Source: Chloroflexota bacterium
Lineage (GTDB): Bacteria > Chloroflexota > Anaerolineae > Aggregatilineales > J027
Direction: 5' to 3'
Length of the DNA: 64,000 nt
Assembly (NCBI GenBank): GCA_024434115.1
Contig: QMIT01000009.1
Location: 214,165 to 278,164, forward strand
A model generated the notes under the pieces. The model saw only the letters and a program-made list of their open reading frames with translations, was not told the DNA's origin and did no database searches. A program made the position numbers and the translations under genes. Shown piece after piece: positions 1 to 6,929 of this stretch (its first letter is position 1; each line of letters opens with the position of its first letter).

Positions 1-338
1 TGGCCGTTAAACAAAATAGAGGAGGAATCAAAATTTCATGCCAGTCGTGGTAAAAAAGCACATATCCGGTAGCCAGCCCCCATGCTATAGCCACCGGATA
101 TATGTATCCCCATGTGCAGTTTCGGAGCCGAGTGCCCTATGACCGCAAAAAAATTTATTTGAGCGGATGGAGTTCCTTTAGGGTGTCGTCTTTTTACCCT
201 TCAGGTAATCGCTTAAAAACAATTTAACTCGAAACCGGGATGGGCTATATTGGCTATTTGCACAAAGGGCCTCAATCCGGTTTGTATGATTGTGACAACT
301 GGCACGAATCTGCATGACAGGTGGCGTAGATTGACGCC
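1..338. other. Window edge, no gene assigned
   Basis: No convincing protein gene was found here. A frame open from base 1 stops at 70-72 and could be the last codons of a gene outside the window, but nothing in it is recognisable. A 34-codon ORF (38-142) follows a GGAGG at 21-25 with a long 12-base gap. It overlaps the inverted repeats at 58-117, so it may not be coding. A small hairpin GGCGT/ACGCC at 323-338 lies just beyond the NUDIX stop codon but has no T-tract. Confidence 0.5.
58..117. repeat. Nested inverted repeats
   Basis: Outer arms GCACAT (58-63) and ATGTGC (112-117) enclose inner arms ACATATCCGGT (60-70) and ACCGGATATATGT (93-105). The inner pair matches over at least nine bases with a two-base bulge. 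The two pairings share bases, so they suggest alternative folds. No known RNA family was recognised. Confidence 0.5.
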
Positions 339-896
339 CTATTTGACGAAAAATTGCTGGGTCAACAGCAGACTGCTGATACTTTTGGCGTCTTCGATCT
401 CACCACTGCGGATTTTCTCAAGAGCTTGTTCCATTGTTACCGCGACAGGCTCGATAAATTCGTCGTGATCAAGGGTTAGCGGATCATGCACCAGTTCTTC
501 CGCCAGAAAGAGATGGATATATTCGGTGGAATAGCCGGGAGCGACAAAAATCCCGCCAAGTTTGCTCAATTTACCGGGGCGATAGCCAATTTCTTCACGC
601 AGTTCGCGTTCGGCGGCTTTCCAAATATCCTCACCGGGGGTCAAGGTTCCGGCAGGCACTTCTAATAAAATCCGTTCGGCGGCCTTGCGATATTGGCGCA
701 CCAACAAAATTTGCCCATCGGCGGTACGCGGTACCATGGCAACTGCGCCGGGGTGCAAGATAATTTCCCGTTGGGCGGTGTCCCCATTAGGCAGACGCAC
801 CTGTTTGCGCTGTAAATGGAGCAGTCGGCCTTTATAAATATCTTCTGCGCCGATTTCGACTTCAATTAACGCATCATCATTGGGTGATTGAGTCAT
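339..896 (-). CDS. NUDIX hydrolase, ADP-ribose pyrophosphatase type
   Basis: The 185-residue protein contains a full Nudix box: G-x5-E-x7-REL-REE-IGY, starting at the glycine of VPAGTLTPGED. This box binds Mg2+ and cleaves nucleoside diphosphates linked to another group. The stretch after the box (GGIFVAPGYSTEYIHLFLAEEL) resembles the ADP-ribose pyrophosphatase subgroup, so ADP-ribose to AMP plus ribose-5-phosphate is the likely reaction; substrate is inferred. The frame stays open upstream to 962, but that extension reads through the terminator hairpin of the preceding gene. The ATG at 896 behind AAGGG is therefore the better start. Cytoplasmic, probably transcribed alone. Confidence 0.9.
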   Translation of the reverse strand: MTQSPNDDALIEVEIGAEDIYKGRLLHLQRKQVRLPNGDTAQREIILHPGAVAMVPRTADGQILLVRQYRKAAERILLEVPAGTLTPGEDIWKAAERELREEIGYRPGKLSKLGGIFVAPGYSTEYIHLFLAEELVHDPLTLDHDEFIEPVAVTMEQALEKIRSGEIEDAKSISSLLLTQQFFVK

Positions 897-914
897 CAGT
901 TTAGCCCTTTTAAA

Positions 915-955
915 TGATAAAAGACCCACACATGGATGGGTGCGGGTCTTTAAGC
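915..955 (-). terminator. Rho-independent terminator of the LysM gene
   Basis: Arms AAAGACCC (920-927) and GGGTCTTT (944-951) form a stem that, read on the minus strand, ends in a short T-run. It lies 25 bases beyond the LysM stop codon and upstream of the NUDIX ATG, which separates the two transcription units. Confidence 0.75.
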
Positions 956-979
956 GTTTCAAATGAATTACGCCCTGAA

Positions 980-2206
980 TTAGCCTGTCGCGCCTTGTAC
1001 TTGTAGGGTTGGAGTGGCGGTGGCTGTGCCGCAGGGTAGCGTCCGCGCCGGAATAGTCAGTGTATCGCCAGCGATGATAATGTTGATATTGGTGATGCGC
1101 GGATTGGCGACCACAATATCCCGCATGGTGACACAGAACCGGACGGACAATTTATAGATATTGTCGCCACCGACGACCACATATTGCACTGGCCCAAGTG
1201 AGTTGTCGGGAATCGCGCCACCCGCAACGCCGCCAGATGGGACAGGTGTACCCGTTGGAGTAGGCGTCGCATTGCGTCCGCAGCCGGGAATCTTGATGGT
1301 GTCGCCTGCTTTGATATAGTCCCAATTGGTGACGTTGTTATACGAGGCCAGTGTCGCCAAGTCTATGTTATAGGTGCGGGCAATCACCCCCAATTTGTCA
1401 CCGGGCTGGATGAGATAATCGCAGTCGGGGAATTGGGAAGAGGGCGTGGTTTGACCCGTCACCCCACCTGCGCCGGGGGTTGTACCCGGTACTTGGGGCG
1501 TAATGGCTAAGAGTGTACCCTGTGCGGCGGCGGCGGTGGCTGTGGCATTAAAGATGATGGCCGTCGCGGTCATTTGTTGGGGTAGGAGGGTCGCCTGCAA
1601 TTCCGAACCGCCCCCTTGCCCTACTACTGTAGGGGCAATCGTGAGCGTAAGAGTTGGGAAGGGCGTAAAGGTCGAAGTGATTTGTGAAGTAGGCGTATTT
1701 GATGGGAACGGCGGCAGGGTGTTGGTCGCTGTTGTGCTGGGAGTAAAGGTCGCCGTCGGTTGGACATTGGTTGAGGTTGCCGTCGAAGTTACAGTGCTGG
1801 TGGCGGTGCTAGTGGCGGACGGCAGTGAAGTTGGTGTGGCCGAGGGCAGAACCGCCGCTACTACAGGCGTGGTCGGTGTGGCTGTTGGGAACTGTACAGG
1901 CTGACTAAAGGTAGCTGTGCCTGTGAAGGTTGGCAGCGCTGTTGTTTCGACCCCTATACTTGTCCAGATTGTCGGTGATTCAGACGCCGTTGGTGTGCTA
2001 GAGGGCGTTTGTGCCTGAAGAGTTAAGACCGCACTTGTTTCTGTCGCGGCAAAATCTGGAGTTTGCGGTGTCTGCAAATCCACTAACGCTATTTCACCGG
2101 GCGGGGTCGGCTGTCTATCTTCACCAGCAGACCGATAGCGGCATCCGGCGATTATAAACGTCGCAAGGAATATGCCTGCAACGCCAATCAATACTTGCCT
2201 TCGCAT
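980..2206 (-). CDS. LysM-domain lipoprotein with Thr/Pro linker
   Basis: The 408-residue protein starts with a lipoprotein signal (hydrophobic helix, then the lipobox IIAGC, acylated Cys about residue 22). A long Thr/Ser/Pro/Ala-rich spacer follows (about 40-250), then two LysM domains: one around residues 260-310 (YLIQPGDKLGVIARTYNI...IKIPGC) and one around 335-390 (YVVVGGDNIYKLSVRF...LTIPAR). LysM binds N-acetylglucosamine polymers such as peptidoglycan, so the protein probably tethers membrane to wall; no catalytic domain is visible. Start supported by GGGAGG eight bases upstream. The repetitive Thr/Pro codons create a long antisense ORF that should be ignored. Confidence 0.9.
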   Translation of the reverse strand: MRRQVLIGVAGIFLATFIIAGCRYRSAGEDRQPTPPGEIALVDLQTPQTPDFAATETSAVLTLQAQTPSSTPTASESPTIWTSIGVETTALPTFTGTATFSQPVQFPTATPTTPVVAAVLPSATPTSLPSATSTATSTVTSTATSTNVQPTATFTPSTTATNTLPPFPSNTPTSQITSTFTPFPTLTLTIAPTVVGQGGGSELQATLLPQQMTATAIIFNATATAAAAQGTLLAITPQVPGTTPGAGGVTGQTTPSSQFPDCDYLIQPGDKLGVIARTYNIDLATLASYNNVTNWDYIKAGDTIKIPGCGRNATPTPTGTPVPSGGVAGGAIPDNSLGPVQYVVVGGDNIYKLSVRFCVTMRDIVVANPRITNINIIIAGDTLTIPARTLPCGTATATPTLQVQGATG

Positions 2207-2340
2207 CTAGTAAAACCTCCCGACCCTGTGATTATTTTAAACAGGATAAGTACGGTGTCATTCTCATTTTGGGCCAGTCAAGCGTAGTGTAGCATTACAA
2301 TCAAAGTGTGGCAAATTAAAAACAGGGCAGAATGTCATGA

Positions 2341-2949
2341 TTATTTGTAGGGTGGCACAAATATCTGCGGGTCAATTTTTAATCCAGTGAAATTTTGAAA
2401 GGTCAGGTCACGGAAGGCAAATTGATAGCGCCTGCGGAGTAGTTCAAATAAATCCACGTAACCCACCTCAATGCGCGGTGCATCGGTCAAGTTCAGTTTG
2501 GCGAGGGCCGCTTCAATGCCTTCGGGCGTTCCCTCAACCTCCAAAAAATTGCCATAGGGCATCTCATCCATCACCAATTCGACATCAGGTATATTGGGCA
2601 GATGATAGGTCGTGCGGTATTTTTCATAAACCATGTTGTGCCGATAGCCCAGATGTTGCAGGATGGCGTCCATTGTCTCAAAATCACCGACAGTGGTTTC
2701 TAATTCCAAACGAGTGACCATTCCACCTGCAACTTGAGGCGCAGGCGCTTTGTAAGTTAGCCGGATGTCCTGATCGCGCCGCAGACGCAAGACAATCCCC
2801 CGTGATGTAAAATCCCCATTAGGCCCTTCATAGCGGATGTTGTGTTCGTAGGTGCGGGGATGGGTCAAGACCGCCTCCGCTTGTGCCAGATGCGCTTGAA
2901 TGGCGTATATGGATTGGAAGTACAATTTACATTCGATTTCGAGGGCCAT
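2341..2949 (-). CDS. CYTH domain protein (class IV adenylate cyclase/triphosphatase type)
   Basis: The 202-residue protein opens with MALEIECK, which carries the ExExK signature of CYTH enzymes near the N-terminus. It continues with the alternating charged beta strands of the triphosphate tunnel (VLRLRRDQD, LTYKAP, RLELETTVGD, YEKYRTTYHL, VELVMDEMPYGNFLEVEG). Family members hydrolyse inorganic or organic triphosphates or make cAMP, and the substrate cannot be told here. The frame opens at a GTG (2955), but the ATG at 2949 has AAGGAG five bases upstream. Cytoplasmic. It is divergent from the next gene, with the forward promoter in the 135-base gap. Confidence 0.85.
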   Translation of the reverse strand: MALEIECKLYFQSIYAIQAHLAQAEAVLTHPRTYEHNIRYEGPNGDFTSRGIVLRLRRDQDIRLTYKAPAPQVAGGMVTRLELETTVGDFETMDAILQHLGYRHNMVYEKYRTTYHLPNIPDVELVMDEMPYGNFLEVEGTPEGIEAALAKLNLTDAPRIEVGYVDLFELLRRRYQFAFRDLTFQNFTGLKIDPQIFVPPYK

Positions 2950-3013
2950 AATCACTCCTTGTCGGTTAGCCAGATCGTACTACGAATTTCTATCAATCTC
3001 AAGCAGTTGACTT

Positions 3014-3042
3014 TTGGCGAATTGGGCCGCCCGTCGTATAAT
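3014..3042 (+). promoter_or_regulatory. Sigma70-type promoter
   Basis: TTGGCG (3014-3019), a 17-base spacer and TATAAT (3037-3042). The expected transcription start is near 3049, 36 bases before the ATG at 3085. Confidence 0.6.
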
Positions 3043-3084
3043 CATCTTAAACGTACCATCAATTATGTAAAAGAAAGGCCGGGC

Positions 3085-4038
3085 ATGTCTGAGCAGCCCG
3101 ACAACGCAAAACCCCCTCGTCCGGCAGTGTTTGATACCTCTGCTGAAGTTCCGCTGCCGATGGAAACAACTGCCAAAATGGCTGCTGTCACTGAAGAGGA
3201 AGCCATACCCGTTGAGCAGTTGATTAAAGCCGCCCGTGAATTGACCCAGCGTATTACCAACGATGATCGTCAGCGGGTGGTCAAAGAGTTAAAAGATACC
3301 GGACACCAACTCAATATCCGCACCAAAGCCCCCGTCGAATTGATGGAGTTTTTCACGGGTGAAATTGATCTGGATACTGAGCTTGCCAAACGCTATGCCC
3401 ATGCACCTTTGCTTTCGCAGGGCAGTTTTCGGCCCTCCAAACCGGGGCCAGATATTAAACGTAAAGCCGTTGCCATTTTGACCAGCCAAGATGATTCGGC
3501 GATGGTCACGGTGGATATGTTTTTGGAGACGCAGGCGCTCGAAATTACCTTTACATTGGGCAGTATGGTTTCGATGCGTTTTATGGTTGGTGCGATTGAG
3601 ACTGGCGAACGGCAGCGTTGGCTAGAATTGATGCGGCGGAGTAGCGGAATCGCCTTCTTGTGGACAAAACAACGTTGGGAAGAGGATTATCTCATTTTTG
3701 TCGTGCGCGAAAACTTTGCACGAATTTATGCCTTTTCACCCAAGCGCTTTGAAGCCGCCGTTCGCATTACGCCAGATATAGTTGCCAAATTGGTGGATTG
3801 GCTTGAAGCATTTTGGTTCTATGAAAAGCAGCTTGCCAAACGTGCCGAGGCCCCAACCCTGCTGCGGCCTCCTTCTTCACCACCAAGCCTTAATCCTGAT
3901 ACGCAGCCGATGCTGGCTGTGGCTGATGAGACACCGAAATCTGAACCGAATGGCCTAGCGCCTACTCCTCTGGCCGATACGCCTGCTCCGTCTGAGAATG
4001 ACACGACTGATTCCGAACCGTTCCCGTTCGAGTGGTAG
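3085..4038 (+). CDS. Conserved-looking protein of unknown function
   Basis: The product is 317 residues, and no family was recognised. Residues 1-35 are Pro-rich. Residues 40-240 look folded: a helical segment (LIKAARELTQRITNDDRQRVV), a beta-rich middle (VAILTSQDDSAMVTVDMFLE, LEITFTLGSMVSMRFMVGAI), and a Trp/Phe-rich end (IAFLWTKQRWEEDYLIFVVREN) before a helix ending in WLEAFWFYEKQLAKR. The last 75 residues are Pro/Ser/Glu-rich and probably disordered. No signal peptide or membrane segment. The frame is open far upstream, but ATG 3085 sits correctly behind the promoter. It probably shares a transcript with the zinc-ribbon gene 96 bases downstream. Confidence 0.75.
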   Translation: MSEQPDNAKPPRPAVFDTSAEVPLPMETTAKMAAVTEEEAIPVEQLIKAARELTQRITNDDRQRVVKELKDTGHQLNIRTKAPVELMEFFTGEIDLDTELAKRYAHAPLLSQGSFRPSKPGPDIKRKAVAILTSQDDSAMVTVDMFLETQALEITFTLGSMVSMRFMVGAIETGERQRWLELMRRSSGIAFLWTKQRWEEDYLIFVVRENFARIYAFSPKRFEAAVRITPDIVAKLVDWLEAFWFYEKQLAKRAEAPTLLRPPSSPPSLNPDTQPMLAVADETPKSEPNGLAPTPLADTPAPSENDTTDSEPFPFEW

Positions 4039-4134
4039 TTTTGTCGCCTACGCCTTGTGGCTGGCGACACCCGATTCATTTTTCTCGTCGTACAATGGGG
4101 TTCTGAGTATCTTAAATTTTCTGAGGAGGCCAAG

Positions 4135-5631
4135 TTGCCATCAGAACTTCGTATCTGTCCACACTGCGGCGCGGCTGTGAGTGGTGATACCAAACGATGC
4201 CCCCGCTGTGATGGAGTATTGACCGACCCTGCCGATGCGGATGTCAAAACGATCATAGGCGCGGAGGAGGATTTTCAGGCCCGGACGCTGGTTGAAGATT
4301 CACCCGAAGAACCCGTCTTGCCGCCGACGCCGAGTACGGAATCGGCTTATGAACCAATGGCGACGGTGATTGATTCACAGCCAGCGTATCAGGCCACCGA
4401 TGAACTTGAGCGTGTACTGAATGAGCAGCCCATTGAGTTTAAGACGGATGAACCACTGCCCTCGATCTATCAGGCACAGACGATTGTTGGTATGGATGAT
4501 GAAGCTCGCCCTGTGCCAAACGAAGACCTCCAATACCGTGAAGAGGATTACCCCAAAGCGATTGAGGAAATCAGCGAAGAAGTTAAGGAAGACGACAGCG
4601 AGCCAGTTGGGATTGTAGATTCAACTCCCAGCGAGTTTCAACCACCAGTCGCACCCGGCGGTATGAAAACCATTGTAGATGATAATCCGCCCGTCGGTTT
4701 TTCGGAAGCACGGACAGAGGCGTTTCAGCAGCCACCTTCACCAGCGGCCACGCCAGCACGGGGGTCAGCGCTGGTCACGATACCGGCTGAAACAGCCTCG
4801 CATCCGATGGATCGGCAGACGGTGCCGAATGCCTATATGCCGCAGTATGCACCTCCTGTTCCACAACCAATGCCGATTCCGCGTGCGCCCTATACCCCGC
4901 CCCCTGCATCTGCGGTCACGATGGCAGCAGCACCATCAATGGCTTATGCGCAACCTGCGCCCCCCCGTTCAATGCCCATGCAGCAAGGGTGGGGTGCTCC
5001 ACAGCCCGCTGGCCCATCGGATTATTGGCTACGGCAGCGTACCCAGACGTATCTAAATGGCGGTTATAAGCTAAAAGGTGAAGGCCCCGGCAAAATCATG
5101 CTGGCCTATGGTAAGTCGTTGGGACTGATTTGGTGGGTGGCGGCTGTAGCCAGTGTCATCGGGGCGCTGTGGTACTTTCTGATTTTGCTATTTTCCGGTT
5201 TCCGCAAGGACAAAGTGACGATTTTCCTTGAACCTGATGGGTATGTTTTTGAAGATGGTTCCGGGGCGGCCCATGTGCGTATCCGGCGGTGGCGTTCGGC
5301 GCGACGCTGGGGGGTGATCGGGATTATCTTGGCAGTGGTGTCGCTGTTGATGTTTTTGATGCTGGTTGTGGCGGCCTATGTCATTGGCAACCAATATGAG
5401 GCCGAATTAGAAAAAGCCTATCCTGAGATCACCTTTTTCGAGAGCACCGCCAGCGAAGCCGCTATTAGCCAAGCGGACGTGGAAATGGTACGATTGATCG
5501 TATTGGTACTCGGTATACTATTTGTGTTAGCAGCCATTGGCACTTTAGGAGGTGCGGCTGTGGCTGTGGTCAGTTATGTGCAAGCCGCCGCTTATCATGT
5601 GGATGTTCCGCCTTTGCCCGGTTTTTGGTGA
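4135..5631 (+). CDS. Zinc-ribbon membrane protein with disordered linker
   Basis: The 498-residue protein begins with a double CxxC zinc ribbon (CPHCG...CPRC, residues 7-26). An acidic, Pro-rich, low-complexity region follows (about 30-310), then a folded membrane-associated part. It has a hydrophobic helix around 335-355 (IWWVAAVASVIGALWYFLI), a soluble patch with a FLEPDGYVFEDGSG hairpin, and two further helices (GVIGIILAVVSLLMFLMLVV and a C-terminal one near 455-490). Start: TTG at 4135, with GGAGG six bases upstream. The frame opens earlier (ATG 4057) but without a ribosome site. The zinc ribbon probably faces the cytoplasm. Function unknown. Confidence 0.75.
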   Translation: MPSELRICPHCGAAVSGDTKRCPRCDGVLTDPADADVKTIIGAEEDFQARTLVEDSPEEPVLPPTPSTESAYEPMATVIDSQPAYQATDELERVLNEQPIEFKTDEPLPSIYQAQTIVGMDDEARPVPNEDLQYREEDYPKAIEEISEEVKEDDSEPVGIVDSTPSEFQPPVAPGGMKTIVDDNPPVGFSEARTEAFQQPPSPAATPARGSALVTIPAETASHPMDRQTVPNAYMPQYAPPVPQPMPIPRAPYTPPPASAVTMAAAPSMAYAQPAPPRSMPMQQGWGAPQPAGPSDYWLRQRTQTYLNGGYKLKGEGPGKIMLAYGKSLGLIWWVAAVASVIGALWYFLILLFSGFRKDKVTIFLEPDGYVFEDGSGAAHVRIRRWRSARRWGVIGIILAVVSLLMFLMLVVAAYVIGNQYEAELEKAYPEITFFESTASEAAISQADVEMVRLIVLVLGILFVLAAIGTLGGAAVAVVSYVQAAAYHVDVPPLPGFW

Positions 5632-5652
5632 GTTTATTGGAGCAGAGTGACA

Positions 5653-6441
5653 ATGCAGACGACTTCGCAATATGTATCTTTTGATCGTGCCGCCGATTAT
5701 TATGATGAGACTCGTGGATTTCCGCCGGGGGTCGAGCATAAGGCGGTTTCTTTGTTTGTCGAGGCAGGTCAATTAACCCCCCGCAGCCGTGTATTGGAAA
5801 TAGGAGTGGGTACGGGACGCATTGCCCTCCCACTTGGGCAGCGCGTGGGTACTTATATGGGCCTCGATATATCGCTGGCGATGATGCAGCGCCTCCGTCA
5901 AAAAGAGGGGGGCGAACGGATTGTCTTGATTGAAGGGAATGCCGCGCATTTGCCCTTTGCAACCGATTCAGTGGATGCCGTTATTGCAGTGCATGTGTTC
6001 CATCTGATCCCCAATTATATGGATGTGCTTGATGAAATCCGGCGAATACTACGTCCGGGAGGGATGCTGCTGCACGGCTGGAATGATCGAGGGTCTGAAA
6101 ATATGCTGGAAAGAACGTGGCGGGAAGCCACCAGTCATTTTGAAGAGACCACCCGTCCGATTTCGTGGGAGAAACGTCAAACTTTTTTGCCGGAGTCGGG
6201 TTGGCGAACCATTGGGTCAGAATTGCGCCATTCATATGTGACCCTGCGTTCACCCGCTACCTATGTGCAGCATCTACGGGAGCGTAAATGGTCACAGACA
6301 TGGCGCATGACCGATGAACAAATGGAGGCAGGTATCGCAGCAGTAGAGGCGTATATCGCCGCCAATCATCTTGACCCGATGCTGCTCACACACGTCGAAT
6401 CAACTTTTAACGTACAGGCCTTTTTGCCGCCACCCAATTAG
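5653..6441 (+). CDS. SAM-dependent methyltransferase, class I
   Basis: The 262-residue protein has the Rossmann SAM-binding motif I VLEIGVGTGR at residues 47-56. An acidic residue ends strand 2 (YMGLDIS). Motif II/III follow: GNAAHLPFATDSVDAVIAVH, then EIRRILRPGGMLLHGWN. This order is that of the UbiE/Methyltransf_11 type. The substrate is unknown, since the C-terminal cap is not recognisable. The start could also be GTG 5647; GGAG at 5639 fits ATG 5653 better. It lies 21 bases after the zinc-ribbon gene, so the two are probably co-transcribed. Confidence 0.88.
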   Translation: MQTTSQYVSFDRAADYYDETRGFPPGVEHKAVSLFVEAGQLTPRSRVLEIGVGTGRIALPLGQRVGTYMGLDISLAMMQRLRQKEGGERIVLIEGNAAHLPFATDSVDAVIAVHVFHLIPNYMDVLDEIRRILRPGGMLLHGWNDRGSENMLERTWREATSHFEETTRPISWEKRQTFLPESGWRTIGSELRHSYVTLRSPATYVQHLRERKWSQTWRMTDEQMEAGIAAVEAYIAANHLDPMLLTHVESTFNVQAFLPPPN

Positions 6442-6443
6442 AA

Positions 6444-6863
6444 TTATGAATGGGACAGCAACCCCAACTTGATAAGACGTGATCGGATCGCGGAAGGCTG
6501 TCGTTGAAAAGTATTCGCTAGTGCATCAATGCTCAAACCTTGTGTATAAGATTGTTTCAGATGGGCATCTTCCTCAGGTGTCCATTTTTTGTAGGCGTTT
6601 GGATGAAGTTGGCGAATTTCATCGAGCCTTTCAGTGTGATCTAGCCCTAGAAATTCTGTAATTTTAATCAGTTGCCCAAAGAATGCTTCGAAGTGTTCTT
6701 CGAATACCATCACTCGACTGCGTTCTAGCTCTCCATCGGAGCTTCTTGTCTCCGTAAGAGTGAGATACTTGACACCATCTTTGCCTTGTTTAACATCCAA
6801 AAAATAGGTGCGGCTGCCAGCCTGAATTTTGTCGGAGTATAGGGTTTGGTTATGATCGGACAT
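6444..6863 (-). CDS. PUR-domain (DUF3276) protein with C-terminal SANT/Myb-like helix-turn-helix
   Basis: The product is 139 residues. The first half (about 8-65: KIQAGSRTYFLDVKQGKDG, YLTLTETR, VFEEHFEAFF) matches the PUR single-stranded nucleic-acid-binding fold seen in bacterial DUF3276 proteins (family knowledge). The second half (about 90-135) is a three-helix SANT/Myb-like domain: KWTPEEDAHLKQSY, IDALANTFQRQPSAIRSRL. The combination suggests a DNA- or RNA-binding regulator. Start: ATG 6863, preceded by AAGGAAA; the frame remains open upstream without a ribosome site. It lies downstream of the secreted 655-residue protein, separated by a GGGCAGGT hairpin. Confidence 0.8.
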   Translation of the reverse strand: MSDHNQTLYSDKIQAGSRTYFLDVKQGKDGVKYLTLTETRSSDGELERSRVMVFEEHFEAFFGQLIKITEFLGLDHTERLDEIRQLHPNAYKKWTPEEDAHLKQSYTQGLSIDALANTFQRQPSAIRSRLIKLGLLSHS

Positions 6864-6882
6864 TTGTTTTTTCCTTGAATAT

Positions 6883-6908
6883 GGGCAGGTCATTCATGAG
6901 ACCTGCCC
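6883..6908. repeat. GGGCAGGT/ACCTGCCC hairpin
   Basis: Perfect 8-base arms (6883-6890 and 6901-6908) with a 10-base loop, between the 655-residue gene and the PUR-domain gene. No T-run follows on the minus strand, so it may be a weak terminator or mRNA-end stabiliser. The same GGGCAGG...CCTGCCC core recurs at 55423 and 61535. Confidence 0.7.
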
Positions 6909-6929
6909 TCTTACTATTTCGGGGGATTT

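Noticed and set aside
323-338. Hairpin GGCGT/ACGCC as terminator of the NUDIX gene
   Set aside because: Stem of only five pairs with no T-run on the minus strand.
1503-1904. 133-codon plus-strand ORF opposite the LysM lipoprotein
   Set aside because: It is the antisense of the Thr/Pro linker. Its Val/Ala/Gly repeats mirror the codon bias of that linker, and no ribosome site or domain is present.
1000-2100. CRISPR-like or DNA repeat array
   Set aside because: The periodic pattern comes from Thr/Pro codons in a coding linker. There are no conserved repeat-spacer units.
4091-4096. TACAAT as a -10 box for the zinc-ribbon gene
   Set aside because: No acceptable -35 sequence at 16-18 bases upstream. 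The gene probably shares the 3014-3042 promoter.
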